Source: Colwellia sp.
GTDB lineage: Bacteria > Pseudomonadota > Gammaproteobacteria > Enterobacterales > Alteromonadaceae
Assembly (NCBI GenBank): GCA_022969175.1
Contig: JALJPB010000022.1
Location: 1 to 59,187 of the forward strand
Reading direction: 5' to 3'
DNA length: 59,187 nucleotides
The notes under the pieces were generated by a model. It ran no database searches. It was not told the origin of the DNA and saw nothing but the letters and a program-made list of their open reading frames with translations. Position numbers and translations under genes: made by a program. Shown in pieces: positions 9,080 to 17,475 of this stretch. Position 1 is the stretch's first letter, and each line of letters opens with the position of its first letter.

Positions 9080-9475
9080 TTATAGATTGAGTAAATTTCT
9101 TAGGGGTAATAAAAGGTAGCTGGTGAAAAAGCCAATAAACCAGATCATTGAACTTATCCAAAATATTCTTTTATTCAATCGTTTTGATTTTTTGCAAAGG
9201 CTTGCTAGCTCAGGTTCAGCAGGACAATGTTGATTAGGTCGCCAGATAACCCAAGCTAAAAACATCAAAATTAGAGCTGCCATTGTTAGTGTCCAAATCT
9301 TATGTTCAGCAAGAAAAATAAGTCCTGGAATGTTGTAGTTTAAACTAGCTACTACAGCGCCAAAGCCTAATGTCACTAATAAAATAGGCAAAGCACAACA
9401 TACTAATGTGCCACTAGCCACAAACAGCGTTAGCCATTTAAGGTAAGGGTTTTCTCCTGATCTTTTTTCAAACAT
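9080..9475 (-). CDS. MerT-like mercuric/soft-metal transport protein
   Basis: The 131-residue product (start at the ATG at 9475) has three hydrophobic segments. Helix 1 carries a vicinal pair, Cys26-Cys27, in LVCCALPILLVTLGFGA, equivalent to Cys24-Cys25 of MerT. A cytoplasmic loop between helices 2 and 3 carries Cys84 and Cys94 (HCPAEPELASLC), like the second Cys pair of MerT, though more widely spaced. Known MerT proteins move Hg(II) from MerP across the inner membrane to the reductase. The start begins 2 bp after the upstream Cys-rich gene ends, so the two are coupled. Metal specificity is not proven by sequence. Confidence 0.85.
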   Translation of the reverse strand: MFEKRSGENPYLKWLTLFVASGTLVCCALPILLVTLGFGAVVASLNYNIPGLIFLAEHKIWTLTMAALILMFLAWVIWRPNQHCPAEPELASLCKKSKRLNKRIFWISSMIWFIGFFTSYLLLPLRNLLNL

Positions 9476-9476
9476 C

Positions 9477-9698
9477 CTAGCCCCCACATCCTGAACATGA
9501 ACCACTTTCTTGTATTGGTGGGCATGGCATTGATCCATAGGAACAAAAAACGCAACAATCCCCTTTAATAGGTTTTAGTAGTGTTTTACAGGCAGCACAT
9601 TCATGAAACCACAGACAAGCATTTGTTGGCATTTCAAGTAATTCTTTATGTTTGCACTCAGGGCATGTTAATTCTGAGTTAGTGATAATTTCGGTCAT
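9477..9698 (-). CDS. GDCCVxC-domain Cys-rich protein
   Basis: This 73-residue protein has eleven cysteines. Two CxxC pairs (CPEC, CAAC) precede the family signature GDCCVFCSYG followed by PCPPIQ, and it ends in a SGSCSGCGG tail. The family is known as a small protein, sometimes a selenoprotein, linked to mercury and other soft-metal operons; here every position is Cys. Its biochemical role is not established. A cytoplasmic metal-buffering or delivery role is an inference from the Cys content. It is the first gene after the MerR-type promoter, with AAGGA as its ribosome site, and sits directly before the MerT-like gene. Confidence 0.85.
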   Translation of the reverse strand: MTEIITNSELTCPECKHKELLEMPTNACLWFHECAACKTLLKPIKGDCCVFCSYGSMPCPPIQESGSCSGCGG

Positions 9699-9723
9699 AA
9701 ACAGTCCTTAATATGTTTATGTT

Positions 9724-9754
9724 AGTATAGAACCTGTAGTAACTATAGGTTCAA
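9724..9754 (-). promoter_or_regulatory. MerR-type promoter/operator of the metal operon
   Basis: Read on the minus strand: -35 TTGAAC (9754-9749), a 19-bp spacer, and -10 TATACT (9729-9724). A near-perfect 23-bp dyad with arms GAACCT/AGGTTC (9730-9752, three non-matching positions including the centre) fills the spacer. An overlong 19-bp spacer holding a dyad is the hallmark of MerR-family activation by DNA distortion. The site lies 13 bp upstream of the divergent merR-like gene, so it should also autoregulate that gene. Confidence 0.88.
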
Positions 9755-9764
9755 GAGGTTTTGT

Positions 9765-10190
9765 ATGAATCACGTGAAATATTCTATTGGTCAGCTTGCC
9801 AAAAAGTCAGGCTGTAAAGTTGAGACTGTGCATTACTATGAAAAAATAGGACTAATGCCTGCACCGCCGAGAACCGAAGGCGGACATAGAGTATTTTCCT
9901 TGACTCATGTTAAGCGATTAACTTTTATCAGGCGCAGCAGAGAACTAGGTTTTAAGATTGAGCAAATTAAAGACCTGCTCAAATTTATTGATGAGCCAAA
10001 CCACTATTGTGGCGAAGTTAGGGCTATGGCAATGCAACAAGCTAGAGCTGTACAAGAAAAGATAGACGATTTACAGCGTCTTCATTCCGCATTAAATGAA
10101 ATGGTTAATCAATGTAAAGAGAGTAATAATTCAATAGATGATTGCCCTATTGTCGACTCTCTATTTACCAAGAAAACTGCAGTGTTATAA
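9765..10190 (+). CDS. MerR-family metal-responsive transcriptional regulator
   Basis: This 141-residue regulator has the N-terminal winged helix (YSIGQLAKKSGCKVETVHYYE, quoted as IGQLAKKSGC and VHYYEKIGL), then a coiled dimerisation helix. The metal cysteines are Cys82, Cys117 and Cys127. Tn501 MerR uses Cys82, Cys117 and Cys126, so number and position match the Hg(II) three-thiolate site almost exactly, with one extra residue in the loop. This points to Hg(II) or a close soft metal such as Pb(II) or Cd(II). It is divergent from the operon it should control, and the operator lies directly upstream. Confidence 0.9.
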   Translation: MNHVKYSIGQLAKKSGCKVETVHYYEKIGLMPAPPRTEGGHRVFSLTHVKRLTFIRRSRELGFKIEQIKDLLKFIDEPNHYCGEVRAMAMQQARAVQEKIDDLQRLHSALNEMVNQCKESNNSIDDCPIVDSLFTKKTAVL

Positions 10191-10420
10191 AAGGGACTTT
10201 AAGAGCCAGTTTCACATCTAGTATGAGTATTTTAGCTGACAATAAAAGCATTGATAAAACAATAACAAACTTAATGAAAATGGTATAAAACTCTTAGTTT
10301 TAAAGGGATAGGTTGTTTGTTTTACAGGATAAACTATATTTAGTTTATTGAACTCTCACCGTAGCTTTAAAGTTCAGGATAAAAATTCAAACGGAATTGT
10401 CGACTTCATTGGTATGTTTT

Positions 10421-13400
10421 ATGAAATTCGGTTTACTAGCTTTATTTTTTATCTGTTGTGGCATTAATGCCAGCATCATTGATGATTTTATCAATGATGA
10501 CCTTATTGATAGTGCCAATAGCACTAGTCAATGGTCTAATGCTCAGCAGAGTATTTTGCAATCCTTTCACCAAAGTATTCGTGGTGGTGACTTTAGCGAA
10601 CAAAATATCGGCTCCAGTGTCGAAAATACCAATGCCATTATTGCTGCCGACTTTAATGGCGATGGTTTTTTAGATGTTGCTATTGGTCTTAGGTCTAACC
10701 TGACCAAAGTATATTTAAATAATACCAGCAGCACGCCTTTTTCAGGAGTTGCCGCCATTGAGCTTGGCTCAGCTATAGCAGACACCGATGAACTTAAAGC
10801 GATTGATATTGATAACGATGGTGATCTTGACCTAATAGAAGGTAATTGGAGCCGAAGTGTTATTTTTTTAAATAATGGCACCAGTGTGCCTTTTTCGTCA
10901 ACTGACATATCAGTAGCCATTAACCCAGGCTTTCATGCTACACGTGATATTGAAATAGCTGACTTTAACGGCGATGGTTATATGGATGTATTACTGGTTA
11001 ATACCAGCGAAACGGACGTTATTTATTTTCATAATGGCGATAATAGTTTATTTAATAGCGCCACTTCGATTGCTTTTGCCGATGCTACGGATATCAGTAC
11101 CACGGGGTTTGTTGCCGACATTAATAATGACGGCTATCCGGATTATGTTGCCTGTAGTAGCAATCAGGTTAAAAAGCTCTACCTGCATAATCAAAGTATC
11201 ACTGCTTTTGATGGCGTTTTAGGGCTAACAATTGGTAATGAAGTTGAAGATTGTAATGATATTATCGCAGGGGATCTTAATAGTGACGGTTGGCTTGATG
11301 TCGTCTTTGCCGGTCGTGATGAAAATCGCTACTACCTTAATACCTTAAGCCCCCCTTATTTTACAGCAGCTGCGGGCACTGCTATCAGCTCAGACAATGA
11401 AGTAACAAACGCAATCATCCTAGTAGACGTTGATACCGATGGTCATTTAGACATCGCGGTCTCCGATCCAAGCAGAATAAATAAGTTTTATATAAATTCT
11501 GGTACTGCCGTGCCGTTTAATAATGCATCCGCCAATAGTTTAACCATGGTTGAAACCACTTCAAATGCCTTGTTTAGTGCTGATTTCAATGATGATGGAC
11601 TGCCTGACTTTGTTATCGCTTCCGATGATAGCGCCAGCCTATTATTATTAAATAAACAAAATCTGAACCCCTTAACGGGTAATACCACTGAGTTCATTTT
11701 AACTAACTCCAATCTATCCTCTTCAGGTGTAGCCATAGGTGATGTTAATCAAGACGGTTTTTTAGATATCGTGGTTGGTATTGATGGCGGAATAAACCAG
11801 TTGTATATAAATAACGGCACCAGTGATGCTTTTAGTGGCGTAACACCTATAAACATAGGCACAGACAGTGATTTAACCACTGATATCGCCATTGCAGATA
11901 TTGATAAAGATGGCGACTTGGATGTGATTGCCGGCAATTGGGGTACAAGTAAATATTATTTAAATAATGACACTGCCGATCCTTTTAATGGTGTAACTAC
12001 CGGTATTGATATCAACCCATCCTTTATACGGTTGGAACGTATTGAAGTAATTGATGTTAACAAGGATGGTGATTTAGACGTACTATTTGCTACCGATGAC
12101 GGACAGACCTCCTGGTATATGTTAAATAACGGTACAGCTACGCCTTTCAATGCCGTGGCAATGCAGGCCATTGGCGCTGAGTTATCAGCAGCAGAGGGTA
12201 TTGCTGTCGCAGACATAAATAACGATACATTTCCTGATGTTATTTTGGCTATTGATGGGGCACTTAATCAATATTATCTACATAATACTACCGCCAGTCC
12301 ATATTCTGGGGTGGTTCCTGTTGCTATTGGCAGCACGACAAATAACACTATTGGTGTGGTGCTAACCGACCTTAACCTCGATGGTAACCCTGATCTGGTT
12401 TTTGCAAATTCTGGGCAGGCGCATCTTTACTATATTAACAATACTACAGCGACCCCTTTTTCAGGTGCCCCCCCTGTAGGTTTTGGTGATGAGTTGGATG
12501 CTACGGATATTAGCGCGGTAGATATTGATAATGATGGCGATTTTGACTTAGTACTGAGTAGTTGGGGAAATCTTGCCCGAGTATTTCTAAACCGAGGTTC
12601 AAACGAATTTATTACGGAAAATTCACAGGGTGTCATTATCGGCAGAGATAAAAACACTACTGACGGCTTGGCCGTGGCAGATTTAAATGGTGATGGTAAG
12701 ATTGATCTAGTACAAGCTAATACAAGCTCAGATAACATCATAAGTTATGGGTTTTTAAGTTCAGGCAGTAACTCTCATTATGCCGGAATGAGTAAAGTGC
12801 AGTCTCTCACCATGGACACAGATCCCGCTGATATTTTAAACACTCACTTTATTGCATTACAAAATAGTCCGACCAACAGCTCAAGCCAATATTGGGTTAC
12901 CAACAATGGTGGTATTCGTTGGTATAGCGTTTCACCCAATCAAGAGTTTGTTTTTCCAACAACAGGCAGTGATTTGCGCTGGAAAAGCGATATGATGAGC
13001 TTATCACCTTTAAGCAGTTTTGAAATTCAAAGAGTTGAATTTCAAGCGGTTAACTTTGCCCCTGCTGTTCAAAGCACGCCAAGCTTAAATAAAACATTCG
13101 GTGATAGTCAGTTTACCATTAACTTTCATGATGTTTTTAGTGATGATAGCGATACAGATCAGCAGCTGACTTATACCCTGAGCAATAATTCAGACACCAA
13201 TGTTGCTACTGGCTCGGCTATCAACTCTGTTGATGGTTTACTGACAGTTACCATACATAAGGTGGGCAGCAGTTTATTCACCGTTAAAGCGACGGATACT
13301 GGAGGAAAGTCAACAGATGTCATCGCAACAGTTACTATCAGTCAGACGAATTTAACCATCTCCGCCGATAATCAAAGCATGGTATATCTGCAAAGCCTGC

Positions 13401-16400
13401 CAGCACTTTTGGCTTCTTATGCGGGTTTTGTCAACGGTGATGGTCCTACTGCACTCACTGGATCGTTAAACCTAAGCACAACCGCTAATGCTAATAGTGT
13501 GCCCGGTATCTACACCATCAGCATTTCAGGTTTAACCTCAAGTAATTATAATATTACTTATCAACAGGGAAGCTTAACGGTTTTTAACAATGCTCCGATA
13601 ATTACCGGCACTGCGCCAACTAATATTCAGGAAAATAGCCTTTATAATTTTTTACCTACTGCCAATGATGATACGGGGCAGTCACTTTCGTTTAGTATTA
13701 TTAACAAACCTAGCTGGGCAAGCTTTTCCACCAGTACAGGTAGCTTAACCAGTACGCCTAACAATGCTGATGTCGGCCTTTATACCGATATTGTCATCTG
13801 TGTGTCAGATACATTAGTAAGTACTTGCTTGGCAAGTTTTTCCATTAACGTTGCTAATATAAACGATGCTCCAAGTATTAGCGGTAGCCCGCCTGTTAGT
13901 GTTAATGAAAGGCAATTATTTAGTTTCACCCCCGAGGCTAATGATATCGATGAAAATAGTCAGCTAACATTCACGGCTGATAACCTACCTGCCTGGTTAA
14001 TACTAAAAAATGACAATGGCAGTATTTCTGGCATCCCAGATAGTGTGGATATAGGCCTGTTTGAAGAGATCAAATTATGTGTATCTGATGGCATGCTCCA
14101 AACTTGCTTGCCTAAGTTTTCAATTACCGTTGAAAATGTAAATGATGCACCCAGTATCAGCGGTAGTCCACCAGTTAGCGTTAATGAAAGACAATTGTAT
14201 AGTTTCATCGTCGAGGCTAATGATATCGATGAAAATAGTCAGTTAACATTCACGGCTGATAACCTACCTGGCTGGTTAATACTAGAAAATGACAATGGCA
14301 GTATTTCTGGAATCCCAGATAATATTGATGTTGGCCTGTTTGAAGAGATCAAATTATGCGTATCTGATGGCATGCTCCAAACTTGCCTAGCTGAATTTTC
14401 AATTAACGTTGAAAATATAAATGATGCACCTGAAATTTTTAGTCTTCCCATAACCCAGGGAATGATCGAAGAAAATTATTCCTACCAAGTTGATGCAGCT
14501 GATAAAGATAATGACTCGTTAACTTTTACGTTAAAGACAGGGCCTCAATGGTTGAGTTTTATAGATAATAATTTACATGGCTTCATCCCCAGAGGAGCTT
14601 CTGCTGAGGAATTTATTATTGAAATTGAAGTCTCCGATGGAGAACTAATTGCAGAGCAATTATTTAACTTAGCAATATCCACCGCAAACACAGATGTCGC
14701 GCTTAGCTGGCAGGGTAGAAGATGGCTTATACAAAATCAAAGCGAGTCAATTCAACTAACAGCTGATAATTTAAGCGATAAACAAACCTATATTGATCAG
14801 CTCAGAGTTAGGCTAAACGGTGATATTACCGTTAATGCCTTTAGCGAATCTTGTACTTTAGTTTCAGCCATTGAATGGCAATGCTTGATTGGTGAGTCAT
14901 TAGCGCCTCAGCAGTCAATCACCTTGCCCTTTGAACTGCAATCAAACTCATTGCAAGCACAATGGCATATTGAGGCCTGGCTTGAAACTGATCTTAATGA
15001 TGAAAATGAGCAAAATAATTACGCCAAGCTAGCAGGTATCGTTACTGAACATCCGGGGATGATATCAGGTCAGAAAATAGCCATGGAATTGGAGGATACA
15101 CTGCTTCGATTTGATATTAATGATGATGGCATAGATGAAATGATAAAATTGAGTGGCGGAGCTTTGTGGCGGCTTGCTTTAGCTGATGATGGTTATTTGA
15201 CTGATTGGCTCGAGTTTTCTCCTAATATTAAAAATATTGAACAAGCAGTATTTGATAAAAACGCGGACAAACTTGTTCTGTTGACACAAACGAATACGCT
15301 GAGCAAATATGATGTCACTGACAATAGTCTCGTTTTAGCAGCGTCAATGCCATTACTCGATAGCAAGATCAAACTGGTGAGCTCTTCAGCTAATGAATAT
15401 CTAAGTATTGAGAATCAAATCTTAGCGATTAACTGGTCGCAGCAAAGACTTGAACAGGTACTAACATTGGTACCAGATATCTTGGCGTTTGAACTCATTT
15501 TAACTGACGAGCAAACTCAGGGCTTTATCATACAAACCACGCAAGATTTACGTTTTTCCTTGTGGAATAATCAGAGCGAATTATATGAGCAAATAAAGAT
15601 AAAAGAGCAAGCTATTACAGGTTTTGACATGACTCAACCCTGTGTGTTTTGGGATGGTTCAGGAGTCTATAGCTTTGATTGTTTACCGCTACTGAATTTT
15701 ACTGACATTAACCAAGATCGTAATAAGGTTCTCCGGTCACCGGATGCTCCCCTGTATTTAACAGAGTCCATAAAGCAGCAGAATCAACTAGCAGATTTCC
15801 CCCTGACATTGATCTCACATTTACAGATTAATCAAGTTGCTCTTTTTGATGAGACAGACTTACACACACTAGTCGCAATGGATGAGGGAGTATTGCTTGT
15901 TGAAGAAAGCACCGAAGAAAATCAAATAACCTGGACATTAAAAGAGGGATTAGCCAGTGGTAATGCAGTATTACAAGTGGGTTATATTGACTTGGATCTT
16001 GATGGTGATTTAGATGTGTACGCATGGACAGACACTGAATTATTACTATGGTATCTGAGTGATCAGGGCAGTGAACAAATACTTGGCCCTCAGGAAATAT
16101 CCCTTGGGGTGGAATTAAAGCCATTAGTTTATAGCAGAAATCTAAGCCAAGTGCAGGTGCCAATCAAGTTTAGCAATGAAAGTAGTTATGCACCTGAACA
16201 AGTTATTGCCCTGATAACCTATTCACAAGGTGCTTTACTTACGGGTTTCCCTGATTATTGTCATCAGATCAGTGTAGGTGAGTTAAACTGCGAATTGAGT
16301 GAATTTTCAGGACATTCAACACAGTTAATCTTGCTGGAATTCGCGCGTTTATTAAGTAGACAGCAATTTAGTATGCAAGTGGATATTGAGATGAATTATA

Positions 16401-16552
16401 GTTCAAACTTAAACATTAATGATTTTAAAGATTATCATATAGCCGCCGTAAACATAATCCATCGACACAGCGGCTCACTGAGTGCTTGGCTGACATTATC
16501 TTTATTTCTTGTGGGGTTGCTAAGAATTAGGCGTACTGTGCATAAGCGATAA
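10421..16552 (+). CDS. Giant secreted FG-GAP/VCBS repeat protein with Ig-like domains and GlyGly-CTERM-like tail
   Basis: From the ATG at 10421 (an upstream TTG at 10397 is less likely) the product is 2043 residues with a signal peptide ending near INA. About residues 75-790 hold fourteen consecutive calcium-loop motifs of the type DxNxDGxxD, about 58 residues apart, the FG-GAP/VCBS beta-propeller repeat. Two more lie near residues 1565 and 1858. The middle carries an MBG-type domain (TNLTISADNQSMVY) and cadherin/Ig-like He_PIG domains (NDAPSISGSPPVSV...), two of them nearly identical. The C-terminus is Ser-Gly-Ser, a hydrophobic helix and a basic RIRR end, like GlyGly-CTERM sorting signals processed by rhombosortase after type II secretion. 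Likely a surface or released adhesin-like protein. No catalytic domain was recognised. Confidence 0.85.
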   Translation: MKFGLLALFFICCGINASIIDDFINDDLIDSANSTSQWSNAQQSILQSFHQSIRGGDFSEQNIGSSVENTNAIIAADFNGDGFLDVAIGLRSNLTKVYLNNTSSTPFSGVAAIELGSAIADTDELKAIDIDNDGDLDLIEGNWSRSVIFLNNGTSVPFSSTDISVAINPGFHATRDIEIADFNGDGYMDVLLVNTSETDVIYFHNGDNSLFNSATSIAFADATDISTTGFVADINNDGYPDYVACSSNQVKKLYLHNQSITAFDGVLGLTIGNEVEDCNDIIAGDLNSDGWLDVVFAGRDENRYYLNTLSPPYFTAAAGTAISSDNEVTNAIILVDVDTDGHLDIAVSDPSRINKFYINSGTAVPFNNASANSLTMVETTSNALFSADFNDDGLPDFVIASDDSASLLLLNKQNLNPLTGNTTEFILTNSNLSSSGVAIGDVNQDGFLDIVVGIDGGINQLYINNGTSDAFSGVTPINIGTDSDLTTDIAIADIDKDGDLDVIAGNWGTSKYYLNNDTADPFNGVTTGIDINPSFIRLERIEVIDVNKDGDLDVLFATDDGQTSWYMLNNGTATPFNAVAMQAIGAELSAAEGIAVADINNDTFPDVILAIDGALNQYYLHNTTASPYSGVVPVAIGSTTNNTIGVVLTDLNLDGNPDLVFANSGQAHLYYINNTTATPFSGAPPVGFGDELDATDISAVDIDNDGDFDLVLSSWGNLARVFLNRGSNEFITENSQGVIIGRDKNTTDGLAVADLNGDGKIDLVQANTSSDNIISYGFLSSGSNSHYAGMSKVQSLTMDTDPADILNTHFIALQNSPTNSSSQYWVTNNGGIRWYSVSPNQEFVFPTTGSDLRWKSDMMSLSPLSSFEIQRVEFQAVNFAPAVQSTPSLNKTFGDSQFTINFHDVFSDDSDTDQQLTYTLSNNSDTNVATGSAINSVDGLLTVTIHKVGSSLFTVKATDTGGKSTDVIATVTISQTNLTISADNQSMVYLQSLPALLASYAGFVNGDGPTALTGSLNLSTTANANSVPGIYTISISGLTSSNYNITYQQGSLTVFNNAPIITGTAPTNIQENSLYNFLPTANDDTGQSLSFSIINKPSWASFSTSTGSLTSTPNNADVGLYTDIVICVSDTLVSTCLASFSINVANINDAPSISGSPPVSVNERQLFSFTPEANDIDENSQLTFTADNLPAWLILKNDNGSISGIPDSVDIGLFEEIKLCVSDGMLQTCLPKFSITVENVNDAPSISGSPPVSVNERQLYSFIVEANDIDENSQLTFTADNLPGWLILENDNGSISGIPDNIDVGLFEEIKLCVSDGMLQTCLAEFSINVENINDAPEIFSLPITQGMIEENYSYQVDAADKDNDSLTFTLKTGPQWLSFIDNNLHGFIPRGASAEEFIIEIEVSDGELIAEQLFNLAISTANTDVALSWQGRRWLIQNQSESIQLTADNLSDKQTYIDQLRVRLNGDITVNAFSESCTLVSAIEWQCLIGESLAPQQSITLPFELQSNSLQAQWHIEAWLETDLNDENEQNNYAKLAGIVTEHPGMISGQKIAMELEDTLLRFDINDDGIDEMIKLSGGALWRLALADDGYLTDWLEFSPNIKNIEQAVFDKNADKLVLLTQTNTLSKYDVTDNSLVLAASMPLLDSKIKLVSSSANEYLSIENQILAINWSQQRLEQVLTLVPDILAFELILTDEQTQGFIIQTTQDLRFSLWNNQSELYEQIKIKEQAITGFDMTQPCVFWDGSGVYSFDCLPLLNFTDINQDRNKVLRSPDAPLYLTESIKQQNQLADFPLTLISHLQINQVALFDETDLHTLVAMDEGVLLVEESTEENQITWTLKEGLASGNAVLQVGYIDLDLDGDLDVYAWTDTELLLWYLSDQGSEQILGPQEISLGVELKPLVYSRNLSQVQVPIKFSNESSYAPEQVIALITYSQGALLTGFPDYCHQISVGELNCELSEFSGHSTQLILLEFARLLSRQQFSMQVDIEMNYSSNLNINDFKDYHIAAVNIIHRHSGSLSAWLTLSLFLVGLLRIRRTVHKR
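13862..14419 (+). repeat. Two adjacent 279-bp near-identical Ig-like modules inside the FG-GAP gene
   Basis: Positions 13862-14140 and 14141-14419 encode two 93-residue modules, each starting Asn-Asp-Ala-Pro-Ser-Ile-Ser-Gly-Ser-Pro-Pro. They differ at only a small share of residues and agree closely at the DNA level, including silent positions. The preceding and following modules are much more diverged, so this looks like a recent tandem duplication. Confidence 0.9.
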
Positions 16553-17006
16553 ACATTCGCGAGACTTTATGCCTCCCTTATAGGTAACAGTGCACAGATA
16601 ACGAAAGCTATAATCAGATCGAACACTACTTTGGTTATTGAAGGGGTATTATCGCTAAAGTATTAAAGCAAGACTTCAAAAGCTTGATAAATCACTATCG
16701 ATTTATTGTTAGTAGAATAAATTTATTGATGTCCTGATCATAAATTTTAAGTTTTACTTAACCATTACTTTTTTTGTTACATTTTATTGTTCACTGAATT
16801 TTATAAGAATAGTTAATAGCTTCAAAAAACAATTACCTTATTGTCGTTATTTTATCTGGCTCACAAAGCGCCATTCTTACTAACTTCGCTTATTTTATTC
16901 AAAAAAATGTCAGTTAAATGCAGTTAGCAGCTTGTTGGTCGTATTTGTTTTTGTGTAATGAAAGATAAGCAGCTAATCTATGGACACAATAATAGGGGAG
17001 CAACGT
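16553..17006. other. Intergenic region upstream of the molybdoenzyme operon
   Basis: These 454 bp hold no gene I can support. A 20-bp motif at 16577-16596 (CTTATAGGTAAC-AG-TGCACA) nearly repeats one at 2262-2281. A weak hairpin with arms ATAAATC/GATTTAT lies at 16687-16706. The rest is AT-rich, and the promoter for the iorAB-like operon is expected here but is not distinctive. Confidence 0.4.
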
Positions 17007-17474
17007 ATGAAACAATCAATAATTATCAACGGAAAAGAGCATGAGATTGATGTAGATGGTGATATGCCACTACTGTGGTTTCTTCGCGATAGGTTAGAGT
17101 TTACTGGTACCAAATTTGGTTGTGGTAGTGGTTTATGTGGCGCCTGTACTGTTCATGTTAATGGTCAAGCCATACGTTCATGTGTCACCCCTGTTAGCAG
17201 TTTAGTTGATCAAAAAATCACTACCATTGAAGGTTTATCTGAAAATGGGGATCACCCTTTACAACAAGCATGGCTGAATAATAATGTGCCGCAGTGTGGT
17301 TATTGTCAAGCCGGTCAAATAATGAATGCTGCTAGTTTACTCGCAGTAAATGCCGCGCCAACAGATGACGAAATCGATACCGCGATGCAAGGCAATATTT
17401 GCCGATGTGGCACTTATCAACGCATTAAAAAAGCGATATCAGAAGCTGCTGATACCTTAGCTAAGGAGGCTTAA
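17007..17474 (+). CDS. (2Fe-2S)-binding small subunit of an IorAB-type molybdenum hydroxylase
   Basis: The 155-residue product carries the plant-type 2Fe-2S cluster motif [11 protein letters not shown] with its fourth Cys at IRSC. The helical second cluster is CGYCQAGQ and GNICRCGTY. That is the complete ligand set of the small subunit of isoquinoline 1-oxidoreductase and related aldehyde or xanthine oxidoreductases. It passes electrons from the molybdenum cofactor to an external acceptor. An in-frame ATG exists at 16980, but the ATG at 17007 has AGGGGAG six bases upstream and matches family length. One base separates its stop from the large-subunit start. Confidence 0.92.
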   Translation: MKQSIIINGKEHEIDVDGDMPLLWFLRDRLEFTGTKFGCGSGLCGACTVHVNGQAIRSCVTPVSSLVDQKITTIEGLSENGDHPLQQAWLNNNVPQCGYCQAGQIMNAASLLAVNAAPTDDEIDTAMQGNICRCGTYQRIKKAISEAADTLAKEA

Positions 17475-17475
17475 T

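Noticed and set aside
8763..9161. Longer 132-residue form of the MerP-like protein
   Set aside because: The extra 32 residues overlap the MerT-like gene and would bury the signal peptide; the ATG at 9065 has a good ribosome site.
9477..9698. Selenoprotein form of the GDCCVxC protein
   Set aside because: All signature positions are ordinary Cys codons and no in-frame TGA interrupts the gene.
10397..10420. TTG start for the FG-GAP protein
   Set aside because: The ATG at 10421 gives a normal signal peptide; the TTG adds eight residues without a ribosome site.
15828..16163. 111-residue minus-strand frame inside the FG-GAP gene
   Set aside because: It is antisense to a strongly coding frame, has low-complexity composition and no family motif.
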